Below, one piece after another: positions 9,236 to 15,860 of a stretch of DNA of 33,271 nt (position 1 is the first letter of the stretch; every line of letters starts with the position of its first letter). Below the pieces are notes generated by a model, which was given only the letters and a program-made list of their open reading frames with translations, did not search any database and was not told where the DNA came from. The position numbers and the translations under genes were made by a program. This DNA comes from Ruminococcus flavefaciens (GTDB taxonomy: Bacteria > Bacillota > Clostridia > Oscillospirales > Ruminococcaceae). The stretch is from the NCBI GenBank assembly GCA_902777125.1, contig CACYSQ010000024.1, positions 1 through 33,271 on the forward strand. Direction: 5' to 3'.

Positions 9236-9619
9236 TTAGTTTTTCATTGATTCAAAAAGCTCCGGGAGCTCGTCCCACCTGTTGGTGAAATGCTCCTTTA
9301 TCTCCGCACGCAAACAAAGCAGTGCAGCACAGCCGAGGTCGATGAAGCCCTCGAGAAGATACAGCCAATTGCTGCCGATATTCTTGATATTGGTCGGGAG
9401 ACAGATCAGCACAACGAATGCCAGATATGCTGCTGTGAGGTAGTTCATGTACTGCAGGCCTGTGAAAAGCACTGCAAGTATGAATATTCCAACGATGATA
9501 TTGCCGAAGCCGCCGCCAAGTATCAGATTGAGGATAGCCTTTACTATGCAGTAGATGCCTATGCAGATGCAGTAAAGTCTGCCTGTTTCATTGTTTGTTT
9601 TCATGTTCATTACGTTCAT
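9236..9619 (-). CDS. Small integral membrane protein, unknown
   Basis: 127 residues from ATG 9619, preceded by AAAGGAG at 9 nt. After a polar start (MNVMNMKTNNETGR) there are about four hydrophobic segments: LYCICIGIYCIVKAILNLIL, IIVGIFILAVLFTGL, YLTAAYLAFVVLICL, and a last one around LYLLEGFIDLGCAALLCL. A charged cytosolic-type tail (RAEIKEHFTNRWDELPELFESMKN) follows. No family is recognised and no catalytic motif is seen. It is 6 bp after rsfS and 18 bp before leuS, so it is cotranscribed with translation genes. It is a candidate lineage-specific insertion in this operon. Confidence 0.75.
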   Translation of the reverse strand: MNVMNMKTNNETGRLYCICIGIYCIVKAILNLILGGGFGNIIVGIFILAVLFTGLQYMNYLTAAYLAFVVLICLPTNIKNIGSNWLYLLEGFIDLGCAALLCLRAEIKEHFTNRWDELPELFESMKN

Positions 9620-9625
9620 TTTCTA

Positions 9626-9985
9626 TTACTCCTTTGTTAAATATCCGCTTATATCTATCTGTTCGCCGTCAGCCCACAAGCCCTCGAGCTTGTAGAAGCT
9701 GCGTGTTTCCTTGTAGAAAACGTGTACGATTATGTCGCCGTAGTCGAGGATTATCCATGTATTTCCGGTATCTGACTCCCTGCGGAGGGGCTCTATGCCC
9801 TTCTGCGAGAGCTGGAACTCGACTTCGTCCGCAAGGGTACGGCTGTGGGTATTGCTGGTACCGTTGACGATAACGAAATAATCCGCAAGTATAGTGAGGT
9901 CGGATATTTTAAGCGCCTGTATATCCTCGCCTCTCTTGCTGTCAAGTGTCTTAACGATGAGTTCGAGTTTTTCCTTCTCGTTCAT
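9626..9985 (-). CDS. rsfS: Ribosomal silencing factor RsfS
   Basis: 119 residues, full length, with AAGGAG before the ATG. RsfS binds ribosomal protein L14 and blocks subunit joining in starvation. Family blocks seen are EDIQALKISDLTILADYFVIVNGTSNTHSRTLADEVE, DTGNTWIILDYGDIIVHVFYKETRSFYKLEGLWADG. It follows nadD and yqeK, with the LCP gene in between. The nadD-yqeK-rsfS association is conserved in Firmicutes. Confidence 0.95.
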   Translation of the reverse strand: MNEKEKLELIVKTLDSKRGEDIQALKISDLTILADYFVIVNGTSNTHSRTLADEVEFQLSQKGIEPLRRESDTGNTWIILDYGDIIVHVFYKETRSFYKLEGLWADGEQIDISGYLTKE

Positions 9986-10005
9986 ATACTACTCCTTTTC
10001 GTTGG

Positions 10006-11472
10006 TCAGGGGTTTCTCGGCGGTTCAGTCGAGCCCTCGAGTTCGGCAAGGCTCGCGTTTGTATCATCGTAGATAGAATAAGCGTGATCTGTTATAAGCT
10101 CGGTCATAGTCGTCATCGAATCCGTCATCTTGACCTGATAGGGACGGAAATACTTGTTGAGCATATCTATCGCTGCCTGCTTGTGTATCGAATATATCGA
10201 ATACTTATTGCCGTCCGGTCCGACATAGAGATTTTCGTTCGGAGTTCCCTCGCCCGGCACCATGTTCACGCGGACGTTCTCCATTGCGAGAGTTCCGGCA
10301 AAGTCTCCGAGCTTTGTGAGGTCGCCGACCGACATATCGGTAGCTATCCACTCATGCTTGTATATCTCCATGAGGTACTTGTAAAGCGTTGTGTGACCCT
10401 CGCCGCCGCTCATTATGTCGATGAGCTTTCTCATAGCCGCAGCCATGAAGCGTCTCTGGTTCTTGACACGGCCGATATCACCCTCGAGCCAGTCGTGGCG
10501 GAAGCGTATGAACCACTCAGCCTGCTGACCGTTGAGGACTATATCTCCGGCGGGAATGACCTTTCCGCCCTCGTAGACGATCTCCTCGTCGAGGTGCATC
10601 GGGATACCTCCGATGAGGTCTACCATGTGGACGATATCCGTGCAGAGCGTTGTAACATAGGCATCTATCGGGATACCGAAGTTCTGCTCGACAGCGTCAA
10701 CTACACGCTGGATAGGAGTATCGTCCTGTCTGCCGAGGATATAAACGCTGTTTATCCTGCCGCTTGCAGATCCGGTATAGTCCGGAGTAAAGGTGTCACG
10801 CGGTATCTGGAGGATATTCAGCATACCTCCGCGGATATCGAATTCGAGTATCCACATTACGTCAGTATTCGTGACAAGCTCATCAAAGCCGAGCATGAGA
10901 ATCGTGAACTGACCCTCGACTTTCTGCGGAAGGTCAAGACCGTCATTGTAGTCGGGCTCAACTATGTCAGTATTTATCTCAGGGTCGTTTCTCTTCTTGT
11001 CGATATTTCCCTCGATATGGCCGAGGAACTGCTCGTTTTTGAGGTAGTAGAGTATCGAAACGTTCTTCCTTGTACCGTTTCGCTTGTCATTGAACCATAT
11101 TATCGGCATCGTCAGTATCATGACCGCTATAATGACAAGGCTCGCGGTTATCGCAACGAATTTTACGATGAAGTCCTTCCATGAGAACTTCTTCTTTCCG
11201 CTGGTTTTCTCGTCCTCCTCAGGCGGGGCCTCATGCAGTCCGTGGTAATTCCGGAGGTGCTCCTCCTCTTCCTTATCGGGAAGCTCGTGGGAGGGCGGAG
11301 CCTCATGCAGTCCGTGATAGACCGGCGGCTCCTCATGATGCCTGTGAGCACGGCTCGGTTCGAGCTTTTTCAGCTTCCTCAGAGGCTTCGGTGCAGGCGG
11401 TATCTCAACGTCAATAGAGCTGTCAGCTTCGGACTCACCGCCGAATCCTTCCTTTATCTCTTCATCGTTCAT
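10006..11472 (-). CDS. LCP family (LytR-CpsA-Psr) cell-wall glycopolymer transferase
   Basis: 488 residues. A 100-residue cytosolic tail rich in Glu, His and Pro is followed by one membrane segment (about 103-127, FVAITASLVIIAVMILTMPIIWF) and an extracellular LCP domain (about 185-345). The domain shows the expected motifs: FTILMLGFDE, TDVMWILEFD, LNILQIPRDTFTPD, GRINSVYILG, VHMVDLIGGIPMHLDEEI and RFRHDWLEGDIGRVKNQRRFMAA. LCP enzymes move glycopolymers from lipid carriers to peptidoglycan. The cytosolic tail carries YHGLHEAPP twice (52-60, 76-84), mirrored by a DNA repeat. The start overlaps the yqeK stop as ATGA. The acceptor polymer cannot be told from sequence. Confidence 0.9.
   Translation of the reverse strand: MNDEEIKEGFGGESEADSSIDVEIPPAPKPLRKLKKLEPSRAHRHHEEPPVYHGLHEAPPSHELPDKEEEEHLRNYHGLHEAPPEEDEKTSGKKKFSWKDFIVKFVAITASLVIIAVMILTMPIIWFNDKRNGTRKNVSILYYLKNEQFLGHIEGNIDKKRNDPEINTDIVEPDYNDGLDLPQKVEGQFTILMLGFDELVTNTDVMWILEFDIRGGMLNILQIPRDTFTPDYTGSASGRINSVYILGRQDDTPIQRVVDAVEQNFGIPIDAYVTTLCTDIVHMVDLIGGIPMHLDEEIVYEGGKVIPAGDIVLNGQQAEWFIRFRHDWLEGDIGRVKNQRRFMAAAMRKLIDIMSGGEGHTTLYKYLMEIYKHEWIATDMSVGDLTKLGDFAGTLAMENVRVNMVPGEGTPNENLYVGPDGNKYSIYSIHKQAAIDMLNKYFRPYQVKMTDSMTTMTELITDHAYSIYDDTNASLAELEGSTEPPRNP
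11221..11319 (-). repeat. Duplicated YHGLHEAPP coding segment in the LCP gene
   Basis: GCCTCATGCAGTCCGTG occurs at 11228-11244 and again at 11300-11316, 72 bp apart, so the spacing keeps the frame. It encodes the two YHGLHEAPP copies in the cytosolic tail. Its role is unknown. Confidence 0.7.
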
Positions 11473-12080
11473 ATTATTCCTCTTTTCCCGTTCGTACTGC
11501 TCTTTTCATCTCTTTGCAGCCTTGTATAGAAATTGTAGCCCTCGACGGTGCATACCGGTATGAGACCGCCTTTCTTGACCACAGATTTTATCGAAAACAG
11601 AAACGCCTCCAGCATAGCCTCGTCAAGGCTCATATAGGCGAGTTTTCGCATTTTGTCAACGTCCTTGTAGTCCCTGTCCGCTGATATGAGGTCGCCGAGA
11701 TAGACTATCTCCTCAAGCCTCGACATACCTGCTCTTCCGACAGTATGAAATCTTATCGCATTGAGGATATCAATGTCCTCGATGCCGAATTTGTCCCTGA
11801 CAAGCCCTGCACCTGCAATGGCGTGCCACAGCGAACGTGTTTCGAGCTCCTCGCGGCTGTAGGTGAAGCCGCTGTGGATAACGAGCTCCCGCTGTATATC
11901 ATCGGGAAGCTCCTTGCATATATCGTGCAGCAATCCGGCGAAATAAGCCTTTTCAGTATCCTCTCCGAACTTCTCAGCGAGCTTTCTGCATTCAGCGGCA
12001 ACATTCAGGGAATGTGCATAGCGCTTGGCTGAGAGCTGTTCCTTGAGGAACTTCTTTTTATTTTCCGGGTCGTAAAGCAA
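11469..12080 (-). CDS. yqeK: YqeK HD-domain phosphohydrolase
   Basis: The HD-domain motif is H23 (KRYAHSLNVAAECRKLAEKFG), H52-D53 (AGLLHDICKELPDD), with later His in SLWHAIAG and RFHTVG and an Asp in ISADRDYKDVDKMR. YqeK proteins are symmetrical diadenosine tetraphosphate hydrolases that act with NadD and RsfS neighbours. The start is unclear: TTG 12080 has GAGGGG 8 nt upstream, giving 203 residues; GTG 12089 would give 206 but abuts the same GAGGGG. The stop overlaps the LCP start (ATGA). Confidence 0.88.
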   Translation of the reverse strand: MLYDPENKKKFLKEQLSAKRYAHSLNVAAECRKLAEKFGEDTEKAYFAGLLHDICKELPDDIQRELVIHSGFTYSREELETRSLWHAIAGAGLVRDKFGIEDIDILNAIRFHTVGRAGMSRLEEIVYLGDLISADRDYKDVDKMRKLAYMSLDEAMLEAFLFSIKSVVKKGGLIPVCTVEGYNFYTRLQRDEKSSTNGKRGII

Positions 12081-12113
12081 TCCATTCACCCCTCAAAGAA
12101 GTCTGCCTCTGTA

Positions 12114-12734
12114 TCATTCGTTTTCAGGAAGGGTGTCAAGAGGCTGATACAATCCCTTCAATCTTATATATTGTACTACATTTTCGTCAAGATAGCAAGT
12201 GAAATTCTCATTTTTTGCAATTTTTTTTCTGACATCAGTCGAGGATATCTCAAGCGGCTCACTGCTGCTGATGACGATATTGCCGTATTTACGAAGGTTC
12301 TCAGCCTTTTTCTCAAGCTTTTCCCCGTCGTCCTCATACCTTGACGTTACAAAGAGCGATGCAAGCGAAAGTATCTCCTCGAACCGGTACCATGTCTCGA
12401 AGCTCATTAGCATATCGGTCCCGACAAGCAGGAAAAGCTCCGCCTCCGGGTAAAGCTCCCGGAAATGCTCTATCGTGTAGATAGTGTAGCTCACGCGGTC
12501 AGACCTCAGCTCGAAATCGCTCGCTCTGAGCCTCCGGTCGCACTTGCAGGCGAGCCTCAGCATCGCGAGCCTGTCCTCACCGGAAGCGTACTCGTTCATG
12601 GAACGGTGCGGCGATATCCGAGAGGGTATGAGGTATACCCTGTCAAGCGAGAGCTCGTCCGCTGCCGAAACAGCGAGGTGTATATGTCCGTTGTGAACGG
12701 GATTGAAGCTCCCGCCGTAAATTCCGATACGCAT
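12114..12734 (-). CDS. nadD: Nicotinate-nucleotide adenylyltransferase
   Basis: 206 residues with GGAGG before the ATG. It forms nicotinate adenine dinucleotide from nicotinate mononucleotide and ATP in NAD synthesis. The nucleotidyltransferase motif GGSFNPVHNGHIHLA (H14, H17) is intact, as are FLLVGTDMLMSFETWYRFEEIL and the second ATP motif ISSTDVRKKI. It lies 12 bp after the flavoprotein gene and 33 bp before the predicted yqeK start. Confidence 0.96.
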   Translation of the reverse strand: MRIGIYGGSFNPVHNGHIHLAVSAADELSLDRVYLIPSRISPHRSMNEYASGEDRLAMLRLACKCDRRLRASDFELRSDRVSYTIYTIEHFRELYPEAELFLLVGTDMLMSFETWYRFEEILSLASLFVTSRYEDDGEKLEKKAENLRKYGNIVISSSEPLEISSTDVRKKIAKNENFTCYLDENVVQYIRLKGLYQPLDTLPENE

Positions 12735-12746
12735 AGTTACCTCCGA

Positions 12747-13445
12747 TCATTTCCACGGACGCTTTTTGCCGAGCCAGCCCTTTGCCTCCCAGTAATCGTG
12801 GTCGGTATGGCTCAGGGCATCCGTGCGCTGGAGCATTCTCATTATCGAAAAGAACCCTTTTGTTTTAAGTCCCGGACGCACTTTTCCGTGCTTTTTTCTG
12901 ATCTTCCTTGCAAGAGCATCGGTCTTCTTTTCGAGAGCCTGCTTTATCTTCGGCGAAACGTCGTTCCAGTTCACCTGATGAACAGCCTTTCCGAGCCGAT
13001 AGGTCTTGGGTATGCCCCAGAAGAAGCAGCTGTCCGCCATATCCTTGAGGGTGGACTTCATGCCTGCACCGGCGGCAGTCGCTACCACGACCGCCTGCTT
13101 GCGGAACATCTTCTCCTCCGGACGGTGGACCATCCAGCGCCAGCCGTAATGGTCAAGGAGAGCCTTCATCTGTCCCGTGCAGTGGTAAACGTACACAGGC
13201 GATGTCAGGATAATGAGGTCCGAGCTGTCTATCGTTTCGGTTATCGGACGCAGCTTTTCATAGTGCGGACACTTATCCGCACCCTTACCGAAGCAATTCT
13301 TGCAGCTGCAGCAGAACTCCCCGAAATCACGCGGCAGAAAGAACTCGCTGATATTCTCCGGAGATGTCACCTTTTCCGCAAGCATACGTCCTGTGCTGTA
13401 GGTCGAGCCCTTGTGGTCAGTGCCGCTTATCAGAACTACCTTCAT
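12747..13445 (-). CDS. Flavodoxin-fold NAD(P)H-dependent oxidoreductase
   Basis: 232 residues from ATG 13445 (MKVVLISGTDHKGSTY); GAAGG is 10 nt upstream, while the GTG at 13451 overlaps the yhbY stop and is too close. The phosphate-binding loop SGTDHKGST binds FMN. A Cys-rich insertion FCCSCKNCFGKGADKCPHY follows a Rossmann strand, as in iron-sulfur flavoproteins and related reductases. SSDLIILTSPVYVYHCTGQMKALLDHYG is the family block that closes the flavin site. The C-terminal 70 residues are basic (KKHGKVRPGLKTKG) and may touch nucleic acid or membrane. It sits between yhbY and nadD, which usually adjoin more closely. The substrate is unknown. Confidence 0.82.
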   Translation of the reverse strand: MKVVLISGTDHKGSTYSTGRMLAEKVTSPENISEFFLPRDFGEFCCSCKNCFGKGADKCPHYEKLRPITETIDSSDLIILTSPVYVYHCTGQMKALLDHYGWRWMVHRPEEKMFRKQAVVVATAAGAGMKSTLKDMADSCFFWGIPKTYRLGKAVHQVNWNDVSPKIKQALEKKTDALARKIRKKHGKVRPGLKTKGFFSIMRMLQRTDALSHTDHDYWEAKGWLGKKRPWK

Positions 13446-13447
13446 AT

Positions 13448-13750
13448 TCACTTAGCCTTCGGGATATTCTCGATGACCGGCTCCTTTTCATTGCGCTTGA
13501 ACAGAACGAACTTGCTGCCAATCACCTGAACTACTTCTGAGCCTGTCGCGGAGGCTATCTCCTCTGCCGCCTCACGGGCTGTATATCCGGAGTTTTCGAG
13601 CACTCTGAGCTTTATGAGCTCCCTTTTTGTAATGGCTGCGGAGATATCCTTGCACATCGCCTCTGTAACTCCGCCCTTCCCTATCTGGAAGATGGTCTCA
13701 TATGTTGAAGCTATACCGCGAAGGTAAGCCCTTTGTTTGCTTGTAAGCAT
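13448..13750 (-). CDS. yhbY: YhbY/CRS1 domain RNA-binding protein
   Basis: 100 residues from ATG 13750 (MLTSKQRAYLRGIAS), the usual start of the family; an ATG 21 bp earlier lies inside rdgB. The conserved IGKGGVTE loop and KRELIKLRVLENSGYTAREAAEEIASATGSEVVQVIGSKFVLFKRN block are present. Bacterial members bind pre-50S particles and assist ribosome assembly. It starts 1 bp after the rdgB stop. Confidence 0.93.
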   Translation of the reverse strand: MLTSKQRAYLRGIASTYETIFQIGKGGVTEAMCKDISAAITKRELIKLRVLENSGYTAREAAEEIASATGSEVVQVIGSKFVLFKRNEKEPVIENIPKAK

Positions 13751-13751
13751 A

Positions 13752-14333
13752 TCATTCACCGTTTCCTTCATTCAGATAAGCGCAAAGCTCTCTCAGAGCC
13801 GCGCCTCTGTGGCTTATACTGTTCTTTTCGTCTGCGGAAAGCTCCGCCATTGTGCGGTCGCCGACCATGAAGACCGGGTCGTAGCCGAAGCCGTTGGAAC
13901 CTCTCTGCTCATAGCCGATGCTGCCCTCGCACCTGCCCTCAAAAACAGCGCTTCCGCTGTCCGTCATGAGGACAACATTGCACACGAACCTTGCCGTGCG
14001 CTCGTTTCCGGGGATATTTTCAAGCTCGGAAAGAAGCTTCGCGCACTCCTGTCCCTTCGGCGCATACCTTGCGGAATGCACTCCCGGACGTCCGCCGAGG
14101 GCGTCCACGCACAGACCGCTGTCGTCCGCGATGACCGGGAGACCGCAGGCTTCATACACTGCCCTTGCCTTTATCATGGCATTTTCCGCAAAGGTGCTGC
14201 CGTTCTCATCAGGGTCGCAGCTAACGCCTGCCTCCTGCTGGGAAAGCACCTGAATGCCCAGCGGACTGAGTATCTCCCTTGCCTCGCGGAGCTTGTTGGC
14301 ATTGTTTGTCGCCATAACGAGCTTATTCATCAT
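13752..14333 (-). CDS. rdgB: RdgB/HAM1 non-canonical purine NTP pyrophosphatase
   Basis: 193 residues from ATG 14333 (MMNKLVMATNNANKLREAREIL), with GAGGAG 7 nt upstream inside the end of ftsY. It removes ITP, dITP and XTP from the nucleotide pool. The motifs are TNNANK, the metal site GLPVIADDSGLCVDALGGRPGVHSARYA, GYEQRGSNGFGYDPVF, and the SHRGAALREL end. It overlaps ftsY by 11 nt, so translation is probably coupled. The longer open frame above 14333 reads antisense-like Arg/Ser text in the ftsY acidic tail and is not part of the gene. Confidence 0.95.
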   Translation of the reverse strand: MMNKLVMATNNANKLREAREILSPLGIQVLSQQEAGVSCDPDENGSTFAENAMIKARAVYEACGLPVIADDSGLCVDALGGRPGVHSARYAPKGQECAKLLSELENIPGNERTARFVCNVVLMTDSGSAVFEGRCEGSIGYEQRGSNGFGYDPVFMVGDRTMAELSADEKNSISHRGAALRELCAYLNEGNGE

Positions 14334-15792
14334 ATTCGTTCTCCTCGTCGGTATCGGCTTCCGTGTCCTCATCGGAGGCTTCGCCGTCTTCATCATCGGA
14401 CTGCTCCTCCTCTTCTTCCTCGTACTTCTTTCTGCCGAAAAGTCTGCTGAAGAATCCGCGCTTTTTCTTCTTTTCAGGCTCAGGCTGCGGCTCTTCCTCA
14501 GCTTCAGCCTCAGTCTCAGCGCTCTCAGACTCGTCATCGTCCTCAGAGGCATCTTCACCGCTCCAGTTCTCCATGTAATTCTCGTTGTAGACATAGCCTG
14601 TCTCGGAGGTCATGGTCTCGCCGTTGTCGGCAGGCTCGGCTGTATCAGCCTCAGAGCCGTTGTCCTGAGCGTAGGCTGTCTCGTAATCGGTATGACCGGT
14701 ATAGCTGATCTCACTGATAGTTTCAGGCTCATACGGAGCTTCGGATTCTTCCTCGTCCTCAGCTTCGTCTTCATCGTACTCGTCAGCGGCTTCGTCCTCG
14801 CCGTCCTCATAGCCTTCCTCGCCGGGTTCTTCCTCATCGAAGCCCTCTGTCTCCTCAGCCTCGTCCTCATCGCTGTCGGTATCGACATCGCTGAACAGCG
14901 CGTCAACGAAGGTGCGGCTGTCGAAGGGCTGGAGGTCGTCTATCTTCTCGCCCACGCCTATGAGCTTAACCGGAATGCCCAGCTCGTTCTTTATCGAGAT
15001 CACGATACCGCCCTTTGCAGTACCGTCGAGCTTTGTCAGGACGATACCCGTGATCGGCGCTGTTTCGCTGAAAAGCTTCGCCTGATTTACCGCATTCTGA
15101 CCTGTGGTAGCGTCAAGGACGAGCAGCACCTCGCGGGAACAGTCCTCCGCCTTTGAGTCGATGATACGGTTTATCTTCGCAAGCTCGTCCATGAGGTTCT
15201 TCTTGTTGTGGAGACGTCCTGCGGTATCAATTATAACGACGTCGCATTCACGCGCCTTTGCGGCTTCAAGGGCATCGTACACAACAGCGCCCGGATCAGA
15301 GCCCTCGGCGTGTTTAACTATGTCAACTCCGGCTCTCTGCGTCCATACCTCAAGCTGGTCTATAGCCGCAGCTCGGAAGGTATCTGCTGCCGCTACGATG
15401 ACTTTCTTGCCCTCCTGCTTGAACTGGTGGCAGAGCTTTCCGATAGTTGTGGTCTTGCCTGCGCCGTTTACGCCGATGACCATTATAACTGCCGGTGAGA
15501 GCGAGAGGTCGAGGCCTGTATCGTCGCCCATGATCTCGCCGATGACCTCATGGATAAGCTCCATTATCTCGCCGGGATCAGTTATGCCGCGCTCCTTGAT
15601 CTTCTTGCGGAGCCGGTCGCATATCTCCTCGGAGGTCTCAACTCCGATATCGCTCATTATCATTGCCTCCTCGATCTCCTCGAAAAGCTCCTCGTCGATC
15701 TTGGTGAAGGAGTTTGTTATCCTTCTGAGACGGTTGATGAATGAGTCCTTCGTCTTACGCAGTCCTGCTGCGATCTTAGCAAAAATTCCCAT
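14323..15792 (-). CDS. ftsY: Signal recognition particle receptor FtsY with C-terminal acidic/basic extension
   Basis: 489 residues from ATG 15792 (AGGAG 5 nt upstream). The NG GTPase domain is at the N-terminus: MGIFAKIAAGLRKTKDSF resembles the membrane-targeting helix before the N domain, G1 is GVNGAGKTTT (107-116), G3 is DTAGR (189-193), G4 is TKLDGTAKGG (253-262), and the catalytic core ends near residue 300. FtsY docks ribosome-SRP complexes at the membrane. Unlike the usual layout, in which an acidic domain precedes NG, there is nothing before NG. Residues 301-489 form an acidic tail with a basic, aromatic patch KKKKRGFFSRLFGRKKY (441-457) followed by more Glu/Asp. The tail is in the same frame, and its end overlaps rdgB. 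Confidence 0.95.
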   Translation of the reverse strand: MGIFAKIAAGLRKTKDSFINRLRRITNSFTKIDEELFEEIEEAMIMSDIGVETSEEICDRLRKKIKERGITDPGEIMELIHEVIGEIMGDDTGLDLSLSPAVIMVIGVNGAGKTTTIGKLCHQFKQEGKKVIVAAADTFRAAAIDQLEVWTQRAGVDIVKHAEGSDPGAVVYDALEAAKARECDVVIIDTAGRLHNKKNLMDELAKINRIIDSKAEDCSREVLLVLDATTGQNAVNQAKLFSETAPITGIVLTKLDGTAKGGIVISIKNELGIPVKLIGVGEKIDDLQPFDSRTFVDALFSDVDTDSDEDEAEETEGFDEEEPGEEGYEDGEDEAADEYDEDEAEDEEESEAPYEPETISEISYTGHTDYETAYAQDNGSEADTAEPADNGETMTSETGYVYNENYMENWSGEDASEDDDESESAETEAEAEEEPQPEPEKKKKRGFFSRLFGRKKYEEEEEEQSDDEDGEASDEDTEADTDEENEYDE

Positions 15793-15860
15793 AAATTCTC
15801 CTGTCTGCCGCAAGGCGGCATATATCATATATTCGCACGGTCAGCCGGAATGCGACAGGC

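Noticed and set aside
10084-11184. Plus-strand 366-residue open frame
   Set aside because: Shadow of the LCP gene, which has clear domain motifs and a ribosome-binding site.
14254-15156. Plus-strand 300-residue hydrophobic open frame resembling a membrane protein
   Set aside because: It is antisense to the acidic ftsY tail; Glu/Asp codons read backwards as Leu/Phe/Val/Ile. No ribosome-binding site, and ftsY has intact GTPase motifs.
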